A stretch of DNA of 11,539 bases, from the NCBI GenBank assembly GCA_018398765.1, contig JAHBMJ010003331.1:1-11539 (forward strand), in the 5' to 3' direction. The first letter of the stretch is position 1. The number at the start of each line of letters is the position of its first letter. Both the position numbers and the translations under genes were made by a program. Shown one piece after another: positions 1 to 8,850 of the stretch. The notes beneath the pieces were generated by a model. That model had not been told where the DNA came from and made no database searches. It saw only the letters and a program-made list of their open reading frames with translations. The DNA comes from Chromera velia (Eukaryota; Sar; Chromeraceae).

Positions 1-13
1 GGCATCAGCTATT

Positions 14-390
14 CCGGTTGTCCAGTAATTCTTTCAAATACTAGATTTATCATAGCTTAAGAAATAGGCCACACCAGAAGCTGATTTTTTTTGTAGTAAA
101 TCTCCCACCATATGGCATTGAATGAAAGTAAAAAAAGCTTCGTACAACTAGGGTGGCTTAAGCAACATTTTTGAACCTGTTGTAAAAAATTCACATTTTT
201 CATTTGGAGACCTCATTTTTTCTAGATTTTTTTTTTCGCTTCCTAGAAGGTTTGATGACCATCTAAGCCAGATTTCTAGGACCTGGGACTCCCGGCTATA
301 AGTTGAATAACATGGTTTCTTTTGAGTTTTTGTATCTGACTCACATGATTTTTTGTTTATTTTTTGTAGCTACAATTACTGGACAACCGG
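14..390. mobile_element. Candidate MITE-like element with 17-bp terminal inverted repeats
   Basis: The 17 bases at 14-30 (CCGGTTGTCCAGTAATT) return as an exact reverse complement at 374-390. They bound a 377-bp AT-rich stretch with long T runs and no convincing reading frame. Complementarity stops sharply inside the arms, as in terminal inverted repeats of small non-autonomous DNA transposons. The outer four bases are CCGG on both sides; because CCGG is a palindrome, they could be a 4-bp target duplication or just the tip of the repeat. A 12-bp palindrome (TTGTAGCTACAA, 364-375) overlaps the right arm. No transposase is present and the family is not recognised. A single copy cannot prove mobility. 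Confidence 0.45.
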
Positions 391-716
391 TAGGAATTCA
401 GACAGATATATTCATTGCTGTAGGCACCAGTAAATAAAAAGTCGGTACAAATCAATGCCCAGGGGATGCGTATACGTACTGTAAGATATTTCATTGACTG
501 ACCTTGAATCGAGCCCCGCTTCCTTCTATTTGCACACATTCATTGCATGAACTTAATGAAACACACACGTATATCACATTACCTGCATATGGTCATGGAC
601 AGTTCTGTTCCAAAAGAGAATTTTCTGTCTGAGCTGAACTGCCATTCCCAAATTGGTTTGCATTCTGCTGAGAAGACACGATAACAGAAAACCCATTTTG
701 AGAGACCACTCTGACC
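391..716. other. Upstream region of gene A, no gene seen
   Basis: This stretch lies between the inverted-repeat element and the ATG of gene A and should hold the promoter and 5' UTR. I see no clear TATA-type box, initiator or exon. The minus-strand frame reaching in from gene A has no coding character. Confidence 0.5.
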
Positions 717-1667
717 ATGTCTGAACCAGGCGCACCAGACGTCCGAGAAATGTATCAAGGTGGAGAGATGCAAAGCGATGGGTCCGCCGAAGAGCTGCGC
801 CGTGGGTCTCTCGACTTCAACAGAAGTCTCGCGGAGCAATTCCCCCTTCTCAGAGAGCTCATGAAGAATCCTCAGAGGGAGCTGAAGGCTGCAGAGAGCG
901 TAGAGGTTCTCTCCAAGTGCATTGAATACGGCTTCGAAAAGGCAAAGAACGCACAAGATGCCGAGTTGGTTGTCGTCATCGGTTGTACAGGGGCCGGCAA
1001 GAGCTCTGCAGTCAACTACCTGGCAGGATGCAAAATGCGGATGGGGGCCGCCAAAGATCTACTGAAGGATTCCGAGGGGGATGAAGACTACGTAGTAGTG
1101 GTAGCAGCGGAGAGTTGCCGTGCCGAGGTCGCGCCCATAGGACACTCTGGGAAGAGTCAAACTTTCTTTCCAGAGATTAGCAGGTGAGCTGCTCAGGCCA
1201 ACGGCGGATTCCATTTTCTCTGACGAGACGTGTTAACGTTACGCTGGTTTCTCATACATGGCATCTATGCAGTTGGGAACTCGCAGGGGGATCCTTTTGC
1301 TTCTGTGACTGTCCTGGATTTGATGACAATCGAGGAGCAGAGATCAACATCGCAAATGCAGTCAATGTGTACCAGACCCTGAAAAACTCTCTCTCAGTGC
1401 GGTTGCTGGTGCTGCTTGAATGCGCAGCCCTCCATGTGGAAAAAGGAGCCGGGGTGCGCAAGTCGGCATCGACCATAGAGCAGTTCATGGGGGGTCATGG
1501 CAATATGGAAAAGCACAAAAAGAGCATAGCCGTCGCAATCACAAAGGTGCGTCAGTAGTCTCATTCGCATGTAGCTATCATCGACGTTGTCCGGAAGTCA
1601 GTCCTGATGCCTAGATCACCGACTAACGGCTCTTCATCAGATCTGCTATTGATTTGGGTTCTCTGTC

Positions 1668-1715
<48 letters not shown>

Positions 1716-2243
1716 TGTTTCTCATCCTGCAGCTGGATCCAGGAAGAACAAAAGAAGCGTCAAGAAAGAAAGTTGTCGGACACCTCAGGCATGCTCCAGA
1801 CAAGAAGGGAGGCGGGTTGCTGAGTGACATAGTGGAACGTGAGGAGTCTTTCTTCGTTATTGACCCTGCGGAAACCGTCGAAGGTCATCTGGCGAGACAC
1901 GAGTGCCAACAGCTCCTGTGCAATCTGAAACCAATGTCAAAGCAAGAGGTGGGTCCTCCGATTTGTGACTATATGTTGACCACTGGCAGGTCCGCAAAAG
2001 TGTGAAGCCAGAAAGGTAACAAAAAGTCTCGACATGCGTTCTTTCAAAGCGGAAGGATTGCTGCATGTGAAATCGAGAGGGACTGCATGTTGTGTCGCCG
2101 ATCGTTTTTCATGCATGCATGCTTGTCTGTACGTGCAGGTCAAGTCAGTTTTCCGAGTCTACCTATGTGATTCGGACGGCGCGAAGCTGGCGTCCATTGC
2201 ACAGGATCTCCGGCCGGCAGGAAATGCGCGCAGCGTTCGATGA
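717..2243 (+). CDS. Gene A: P-loop GTPase (G-domain protein), four exons
   Basis: Exons are 717-1183, 1273-1546, 1733-1948 and 2139-2243, giving about 353 residues. Introns of 89, 186 and 190 nt are GT-AG (GTGAGC, GTGCGT and GTGGGT donors; TGCAG or GTGCAG acceptors) and phases agree. The ATG has A at -3. G1 is GCTGAGKSS (residues 89-97). A switch I-like IGHSGKSQT lies at 141-149, with T149 as possible G2 threonine. G3 is DCPG (168-171), followed by FDDNRGAEINIANAVN. G4 is TKLD (246-249), with TK ending exon 2 and LD starting exon 3. The DxPGFxDNRGAEINIANAVN block resembles a G-domain family that I know from ciliates and other alveolates. It should bind and hydrolyse GTP; its partner is unknown and I could not place G5. 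No signal peptide or membrane segment is visible. Exon 4 is least certain: acceptor 1989 with donor 2015 gives another frame ending at 2307. Confidence 0.82.
1671..1712. repeat. (TC)21 microsatellite in intron 2 of gene A
   Basis: An uninterrupted TC run of about 42 bases ends 20 bases before the exon 3 acceptor at 1732. It probably serves as the polypyrimidine tract, so its length could affect splicing at the intron that splits the G4 motif. Confidence 0.95.
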
Positions 2244-2603
2244 AAAGAAAAAAAGTGGAAAGAAAGGAAGTGCAAAGGCCCTTCGATCAGCGGCTTGTGC
2301 TACTTGAGCGAGTGCGTCGAACATCAATTAAATCATCCTGAAACTGATCGATGAGGCAATCAGGTTGGTGTGTCTGCCTGAACGGATAGATAGAGTGGCC
2401 ACCGTTCTCTGGCCGCAAGGTGGTGCATAGGTCTGCTGTGTAGATTCAATCCAGTCGAGCTCTTTTGTTCGATCGGTTCTTTGGTCGATGGTTCCGTGTT
2501 TGCTCTTTGGCCCATTAAACAAGACCTTGACATCCGCCGGAACCTTTCTCGTTTCGATCTTTTACCTCCATTCACTTGAATTTTTTGTGGATTTTCTCTT
2601 GAG
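2244..2603. other. Between genes A and B, unresolved
   Basis: This should hold the 3' UTR of gene A and the 5' end of gene B. One possible first exon for B is ATG at 2351 to 2363, with donor CAG|GTTGGT at 2364; it joins in phase to an acceptor at 2602-2603 after a T-rich tract. The join adds only MRQS plus a split codon, so it is a weak proposal. No other exon could be supported. Confidence 0.3.
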
Positions 2604-4638
2604 TGATCGACTTCCTGTTCAAAAGCACGGATGTAGAAGCTATCCTGTGTGCACACAGACTGGCAGAGCAGTGGGCACACAAGCAGATCACGGTTGCTAT
2701 CACATCAGATCACGGGCACCGCCGTCCAAGCTCTGCACATCGCGAACACCCACGCAGAGACTGGAATCCATGTGCAACCGTTACGGTCCGGGAGTCGGCT
2801 GGTGGTTTGCAGTGCCGGCGACTTCCTCGCAAGAAGTGACGACCCGCAGGTGCACGGGCAGAGAACAACTCCATACGGTGGTATTAGGGAGGACTATATC
2901 CACAGATTCCCCAAAGACATTCGAACTCCCGCGGGGCACAGTTTACTTCAGGAGCGGCTGAATGACGACGGGGCGATAATCATAGATGGCCCAAGCGGCG
3001 AGTTTCGGGCATGCGGTTTCCGTCTGAATTACGGAGGAGCAGTGTCATCTGCGGGGGGGGGTATGGGTGCAGCAGCTGCGGAAGAGTGTGCAAGGAAAAC
3101 TGGCGCATTCGTTCTCCAAGTGTCCCGGGACGGTAACATCAGATTCTTTGCAGGCGAGGCAGATCCCGTACTATGGGAGTGGATTCGAGGTTGCAGAACA
3201 TCGGGGAACAAGCCGGGGTTTCACGTTTTTGTACACGAGGTAGATCCTGATCATCGCATTGTCCGTTGGAAGAAAGGAAAGCCCTGGACTTTCACGGGAA
3301 ACGTAAACATCAGCTGCCAGATAGTACGGGTTGCTCCAGCCATAGCGGAGATGCATAAGATCCGCAATGCAAAGAAAGAGCAAACGGGACGGTCACCTCT
3401 CTGCGGCACTGCAGTCCATCAGTCCAGCACGGGAGTGTTCTTCTCTACGCAGTGCCACCTCCTCGATATCCCGGTGATTGTTCTCGATGTCGACGCTCCT
3501 CGAGGACTTCAAGGAAATCTCTTCAACCTCTTCAGACGCCCGGCGAGTTGGGACCTGGAAGTTGTGATTCTTGTGGCGCGACGGGTTGCGCCTCACGGGC
3601 CCCAGGGTGAAGGGGGGGCGCTTCAAGAACGTATTCCAATGTGAAGGGGGGGCGCTTCAAGAACATATTCCAATCAGAGATCAGCACACAGAACCGGGAG
3701 GCACAGTAAGTCAACGGACTCTCTAGATGTGCTCATGCCAGTACTTGCGCTCATATTTTCCAGACAATGCTGCCCTGCCTTGTTCTTGAATGCTCGATCT
3801 GTCTGCTCGAACTATCTAGCTGTGTTTTGGTGCAATCCTTATATCCTTTAATGCAAATTTGTCTTCCGTATTGCGTCTGCTTGCATGGTAGCAGGGTTGC
3901 CAGCCAGAAACACAGTCAGATCTTCAGATCAACATGCCCTGCTCTCGTCGATTGGCAGAGCACTTAAGCTACTCAAACATGTTTAATTCAAAAAGTTGGA
4001 ACGATCTCAAGTAGATCTGGACAACTCCTTTGCAGTTCTTGCAGTGGCAGTCGGGCCACAGTTTCTGTTTCATCTGACCACCTTACCGGTGATTGGACCA
4101 TACGCAAAGAATAACTATAATTCTTTCGCTGATGTCTGCAGGCGGCCTTTTATCACTCTTTGCTGATTTCACGTGCCACCGACCTCCACCCTCGGATCAA
4201 GTATGAGATCCGAGACTTCCTCCGGCAATGCTTTTCGGTAAATCCCCCGAACAGAGTTCATGTCTTCGACAGGTGCCAGCCCTAAGTCACACCAATCTGT
4301 ACAGGCACTCAGGCGGAACCTGGTGGTGGCAGCCTTACGGGCTGACTGCGCAGGAAACGGCTTGGCAGCCGGTCACTTTCATCCGTGTGAAGGAGGGTTC
4401 TGGTCATTGGGAAAAACAGATTCCAGCTGTCGTCAATTGTGTCATCGTCACGTGCTTGCGCCGTGCCAATCGCGGTCCGCTCTCCGATGGGTCCGCCGAT
4501 TCTGACCTGATTAGAGATGACGAGCTTGATCGGCTTGTGAGTGAAGGATGCACTGTATGGGATGACATCGAAAGGAGAAGAAGGCTCTTTGTGGACTATG
4601 GAGAGGAAGCGGAGGTCACACTCACCCAGGCCTCGACG
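2604..4638 (+). CDS. Gene B: DAC-like (DisA_N-like) domain protein, multi-exon, possibly disrupted
   Basis: Coding blocks are: 2604-2692 (contains AHRLAEQWAHKQIT); about 2709-3606 in another frame; 3675-3705 ending at a strong donor (GTAAGT); 3895-4010; 4014-4088; 4142-4237 or 4142-4272; and 4273 or 4305-4638, ending at ACG|GTAAGA. The second block holds a DAC-like segment: DGAIIID (2967-2987), then GGGMGAAAA, then TGAFVLQVSRDGNIRFF. Order and spacing match DisA_N/CdaA diadenylate cyclases, where DGA and RHR motifs make the active site. DGA is kept and RHR is replaced by G-M-G, so c-di-AMP synthesis is unlikely and nucleotide binding is the better guess. The rest is unrecognised. The frame changes at a 22-nt-offset repeat (2684-2715), a 34-bp tandem duplication (3607-3674) and near 4010; these may be pseudogene lesions, assembly errors or unrecognised splicing. 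The start is unresolved. The last exon ends in phase 0 and could join the ankyrin exon at 5206. Confidence 0.55.
2684..2715. repeat. Direct repeat CAGATCACGG, 22-nt offset, at a frame change
   Basis: CAGATCACGG lies at 2684-2693 and 2706-2715. Upstream coding is in one frame (AHRLAEQWAHKQIT) and downstream in the next (GTAVQALHIANTHAETG). Leaving out one 22-base unit joins them without a break. A GT..AG stretch of only 16 nt (2693-2708) would correct the frame equally but is implausibly short for an intron. Confidence 0.6.
2940..3152 (+). other. DAC/DisA_N-like segment inside gene B
   Basis: Frame: 2967-2975 encodes DGA, followed by a hydrophobic strand (IIID). A glycine-rich turn and AAAAEECARKTGAFVLQVSRDG follow at 3069-3134. 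In active DAC proteins the equivalent stretch is G-T-R-H-R-x-A, then a helix, then a strand ending in VS. Here R-H-R reads G-M-G, partly encoded by a run of nine G (3053-3061). The similarity is from recognition, not a profile search. Confidence 0.5.
3607..3674. repeat. 34-bp tandem duplication breaking gene B frame
   Basis: Bases 3607-3640 are repeated at 3641-3674 with one difference (G3631 versus A3665). Each unit starts GTGAAGGGGGGGCGC. The length is not a multiple of three, and the second copy brings a TGA at 3642-3644 into frame. With a single copy the frame stays open through 3675-3705 to a GTAAGT donor in phase 0. Confidence 0.95.
3706..3894 (+). other. Probable intron of gene B
   Basis: It starts with GTAAGT at 3706 and ends at GTAGCAG (3894). 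Both ends are phase 0 if one copy of the preceding 34-bp repeat is ignored. An open frame inside it (3767-3967) reads as leucine- and cysteine-rich sequence without motifs, and I do not take it as coding. Confidence 0.5.
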
Positions 4639-5205
4639 GTAAGAATCGCTCTGTACAAAGGGTTCAGACTGTTTTGTCGAGAAGATTTGCGGTCTCCTCT
4701 ACTGTCATTCACAGGACGAATGATCACAGTCCTTCAGAGACGTATTACTCATTTCTTGTTTTAGATTTCCATTTGAAGGTCTCTTCACTTTGGCAAAGAG
4801 CCATTTCAGGGTAATGTCCAGCTGCGTGCCAGTCTGTTTTGACGCGTAGAGTCGTCTGATCGTTGTTTTCTCAGTCACTTACTCGCCCAGTCGCTCGGCG
4901 AATCAAAAGGAAGGAAAAAAGGCAGACAGACTGGCCAAAATGGGATGAAAGCCCGCTTCAACAGACTGACCAGCATGAGCGACAAGACAATTTGCAGGCT
5001 CTGTACCCAGTCTCGAACAGAGCCATCACCCTCCCGCACTCCTCCCATCCCAGCTTTTCTTTCGACACGCGTCTCTCTGCGTGACTCAATAATCAGTCTG
5101 AGCATGCAGGATGAGCCCTCTTTGCTGTTTGAATCGAAAGAAACCACCCACCCTCGAAAGATGATTTTGTCACTCTGGAAAGAGCATCATTCTGTCTTTC
5201 TGCAG
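4639..5205 (+). other. Probable intron between gene B and the ankyrin exons, or intergenic
   Basis: It starts with a good donor (GTAAGA) and ends with a strong acceptor (TCTGTCTTTCTGCAG), both in phase 0, so a 567-nt intron would fuse B and C. Alternatives: an acceptor at 4714 would end gene B after two residues (DE, stop at 4721-4723), and an ATG at 4945 opens a frame running into the first ankyrin exon without splicing. Confidence 0.5.
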
Positions 5206-6482
5206 GGGGGAAGGACGGCCCTCCATGATGCGTCTGAAAGGGGAGACAGAACAATGGTAGAGCTTCTCCTCTCCAGCCAAGAGACAAGAGTGGATTCCAC
5301 AGACCGTCGGGGGAAGACGGCTTTGCATGTGGCGGTATCAAACGGCCACGACTCCATCGTTGACCTCCTCCTGCAGAACGGTGCGGACGTGAACGCTAAG
5401 GAAGCAAATGCTGAAGTCAGTTTTTACACTCAGGCAAGCTTCCATGACATGGCGATTGCTTCTGCATTGTTGCTCGATACAGGTGTAATTTGCCTGTCCA
5501 GTATATATGTCGAACCTCGTTTTTGGATTGATGTCTGACTCATGCAGTATTGATTTGCTTGTTTGCAGGTCTCGGGTGGGAGGACGTCTCTCCATCTGGC
5601 GTCGAAGCGTGGGGACAAAGGAATGGTGGAGCAGCTTCTCACTCAGGGTGCGGATGTCAATGCAAAGACCAATGACGGACTGACGGCTCTTCAGGTTGCT
5701 CTTGTAGGTGGGCGCCTGAACATCGTCAAATGTCTGGTTGAAGCGGGTGCAGATGTGAACGTTGAGGAAACAGAGGTTCGTCGAAAAGTCTTGACTCATG
5801 TGTGCTTTTTGAAACGTCAATTGTCTGATGACATCAAATGTTCGTTTCCTAGGAAAAGTGAGCGATTGGCACGGCGCCTTTTTTATGAATTTGCAACATC
5901 CGAACAGCATGATCCCATATTCCTCGCATCATGCGTGCACCTCCTTCCTTGGATTCTCCTGTCTCACTTCTTTCCGATTTCCCTCTGTGTATTGTTCCAT
6001 GCAGCTGAAAAGGACCGCCCTCCACATATTTTCTGAGCACGGGGACTGGGACATGGTGAAGCTTCTCCTAAGGAAGGGCGCTGCAGTCGATGCAACGGAC
6101 CGTCATGGACAGACGCCACTGCACAGGGCTGTCTTGAACGGCCAGCAGTCGATCCTCGAGCTCCTGCTGGAATACGGTGCAGACGTGAATGTCAAGGACG
6201 TCAACGCAAATGTGAGTGAAGTCACCATACAACCACAATTTCATATCCCTCTACATTCCCGCACTTACCAATTGGTTGGTGCCGATGCATTGTGTAGTGA
6301 CTCATGGAAGATACTTTTCTTGGAACTGCACTTTACATCATGAATCCTTTTTTTTTTACGTCATATCACTGCAGGGCTCCCCGGGCATGACGGCTCTCGA
6401 GCTGGCGATTCATATTGGGGAAAGAGAGATGGTAACACTTCTTCAACCCTCTGAGATTCTGAAAGAGGGCGGACCCGAATGA
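5206..6482 (+). CDS. Gene C: ankyrin repeat protein (or C-terminal half of gene B)
   Basis: Exons are 5206-5415, 5569-5775, 6005-6211 and 6375-6482 (TGA), encoding 70, 69, 69 and 35 residues. Introns of 153, 229 and 163 nt have GTCAGT, GTTCGT and GTGAGT donors and TGCAG acceptors, all phase 0. The product has about seven ankyrin repeats with classic GxTALHxA and LLLxxGADVN motifs. The first three exons each carry two repeats: the first has (E/K)xGD after TALHxxS, the second ends in GADVN just before the intron. The last exon holds one degenerate repeat (GMTALELAIHIGEREMVTLL) and a short charged tail. Ankyrin repeats bind other proteins; there is no hint of which. No signal peptide or membrane segment is seen. 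The 5' end is open: the strong acceptor before 5206 implies an upstream exon, and 4638 is the best phase-compatible candidate. The other start is ATG 4945, adding about 87 residues of weak coding character. Confidence 0.85.
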
Positions 6483-7480
6483 GCAACATTGTGATTGCAC
6501 CGACTCGGAAACGGCAAGGGGGGTCGAGGAGAGGTGAGGAAAGTGACCACGAAGTCTTTTATTTTTTGCGGCTGTTACTTTCTTCTTGATCGATCTTTTC
6601 CCACGTCACATTAAAAAGGCAGCTCTTATCTCCTTAGTTTTCTGTATGGATGCTTAAGATCGGGAACCTTCTTCCATTCTGTACCATTCTGCCCAGCTAT
6701 GGCTGCTATGCAGCCCTCTTTTCTTTAGACTACTCTAACCGAAGGATAATTTCATTTAGAACAGACGATTTTTTTGTACCTTATAAGATTTTGAGTTGAA
6801 ATTTCAGTTGTTTTTCCAGTTATAGGAAATTTTATTGAATTTTTTTGAGTTATTTTTTTACAAGAATTTTTTTTAAAATTCCAGTTGGTCCTAACTTATG
6901 AAGTATAAAGAGTTAGAAGCTCAAATTTTGCATGCTAAGAGCTCCAATTGTGTTTATATCTAGGTTTATATATATACATAAGTTAAAATGAGCTAATTGT
7001 ACTTATATTTTGTGTAACACAAAATTCCACTTGACTGGAATTCGAAGAATTTAAAAAAACTCTAGAGAATGCTTTGATCATATTGTATATGATTCGTATA
7101 TATAGGTCTGATGGCTTCAAAATTAGTGTTAGGCTCATACAGGCTTTGCCCCATGCACCACCATACAGGCGTCGGGGCTGCATATGCATAATGCAATGCA
7201 TTAGGAATAATCCTATAGGAATGATCTACCTCAGTACTGATCTATGGATAGAGAAGTACGTCATCTTCATCACTTTTCATTACCACGTCCTTCACCAGTG
7301 GAGTGGTTGCGTGTCAAAGCGGTTCAGGCAGACGATTTTCTTTCGAATGAAGTTCTAGATCAAGTTTCGATCCAGGAAGATTTCGTTTATTTTTTAGCTG
7401 CTTCTTCGCTTTGACCTAGGCTTTGACGTAAGCACGCATGAATGCAACCCTGATGAATCGCTTCCAGAACTAGTTCCAGA
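6483..7480. other. AT-rich region with small inverted repeats, no gene seen
   Basis: About 260 bases of ordinary 3' flank lead into strongly AT-rich DNA (about 6740-7110). It contains nested 9-bp inverted repeats (6877-6885 with 7034-7042; 6892-6900 with 6977-6985) and a 17-base near-perfect palindrome (7008-7024). It could be a decayed mobile element or plain intergenic DNA. Open frames here carry no motif. Confidence 0.5.
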
Positions 7481-7484
7481 AGCG
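7459..7484. promoter_or_regulatory. Palindrome resembling a heat-shock element
   Basis: The 26 bases read CGC-TTC-CA-GAA-CTAG-TTC-CA-GAA-GCG. Two TTCnnGAA units flank CTAG and the outer six bases pair. A consensus heat-shock element has two, not four, bases between the central GAA and TTC. No gene start lies nearby, so a role is unproven. Confidence 0.25.
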
Positions 7485-8580
7485 AACTCCACACTGAGCC
7501 AGACTGAAGACAGATGGGCAGAGAGAGTAGTCGCACCTGCGAGCCCCCTCCTGATTCAGCTGAAAGCCTTAAACACGCGACAATCAGTTGCGCCTAAAAA
7601 AGGGAAAGAGAACTTTCAGAGACATCTCTCAAAACGCAGCCGCAGCATTATTAATATGTTTCTTTCTCTTTCCAATAGGAGATCGATCGACGTGCATGCA
7701 GAGCCTTCCTCCCTCCCTCCCTGCATGAGGATGGATGCGTCCGGCCGAACAGCAGATCGAGGCTCCAGCTGTACGTGTCGACAGATCGACAGACAAACAG
7801 ACTATGTGTTCTTTTTCGTTCCTTTCTCTTGACTCATTGTGTAAACTGACAGACAGACAAGGCAGACAAGCAAGACAGGCAGGTTTTGTTTCGCTTACGT
7901 CTTCTTCATTCATGCACTCTGCCTGTCTTTGCAGGCAAACACAAAAAAAGAATACGTGCATGCATGCAGGCCGACAGGTAGACAAAGATGCTGCTGAAAA
8001 AAAAAATGCACAACCCATCTGTTCCCTCTCAAGACTCATGCTCTCTCTGCTTTGTCTCAACCCAAAGGACACGCATTCTTCTCAGGTAGGAGCAACTCGC
8101 TGTCGATCCCAGAAAGTGTGACTGCCCGCTTGTGTAGTCCTTTCCTGAACTCCCACTTGTTCATGTTGACATCAATTGGGTCCTTCCTTCATTCCCTCCT
8201 TTTTCTGTTTCCCCCTCCCCCCTCTGTTCCCTCTTCGTTGCTAGGTTCTCTCTCCTGCTCCCTCGCTTCCCTTCCGCTTCTCTCTCACTGTCCCGTCCTT
8301 TGAAGGACCTGCGAGAAAGAAGCAAAGGAAGGAAGAGGAATGCTCCCTATTCCAGCACCGACTCAATGATCAACCAACCAGACCGTCAAGACAATCTTGT
8401 CCTTCTTTTTCTGCACGCCTTTTGCGGAGCATGTGTGGATTCATCACAACGGCCAGCGTATGCAGGTAATTAAGTGCTCCGAGGGAACATTCACGTGGCT
8501 GTCCACCTTTTCTTTCACCCAGCACCCGCCAGTCGGCCTGTCAAGTCTCTCTCGAACGAAGCTCGAACGGTTCCTGGCGG

Positions 8581-8652
8581 ACACAGAGAGAGAGAGAGAC
8601 AAACACACACACAGACCAGGGAGAGACAAACAGACAGACAGACAGATAGAAT
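8581..8652. repeat. Compound GA / AC / AGAC microsatellite
   Basis: Successive GA, AC and GACA simple repeats lie within about 70 bases, ending in four GACA-type units before GATAGA. Confidence 0.85.
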
Positions 8653-8850
8653 AGATACGTCGGCGGATGGGCAGGCAGACCGATGGGCACAGAAACAGAT
8701 TGACGCCCCTGACGATATCTCTCTCTCTCTCCCTCGTACAGATAGTCATACAGATATACACATGTGTGGAATGGTCTGTCTGTCTGTGTGTTTCCGACAC
8801 GACGCTATCAACCATCACCCAGATGAGGCCCGACTGTCCCCCCTTCCCCC

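Noticed and set aside
579-956. Minus-strand open frame of 125 codons
   Set aside because: It lies opposite exon 1 of gene A, whose plus strand carries clear GTPase motifs; the minus translation has none.
1990-2307. Alternative end of gene A: small exon 1990-2015 then 2139-2307 in another frame
   Set aside because: Phases fit, but it needs a 41-nt intron and the residues look less coding than exon 4 in the chosen frame. It stays a second choice.
2332-2427. 32-codon open stretch (IILKLIDEAIRLV...)
   Set aside because: It looks mildly coding but is preceded directly by a stop, with no usable acceptor and no ATG in frame.
3131-3155. Possible 25-nt intron (GTAACA..TTTGCAG) within the DAC-like exon
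   Set aside because: The frame is the same on both sides, and removing 25 nt would break it and delete the conserved strand.
3767-3967. Plus-strand open frame of 66 codons
   Set aside because: It lies in a likely intron, overlaps the exon at 3895 in another frame, and its Leu/Cys-rich translation has no motif.
7735-8121. Plus-strand open frame of 128 codons
   Set aside because: It is a translation of ACAG/AGAC repeats with low-complexity residues; there are no splice signals or domain.
8397-8654. Possible exon (PFAEHVWIHHNGQRMQ before GTAATT)
   Set aside because: No ATG, no clear acceptor, and the frame runs into a microsatellite; too little to call.
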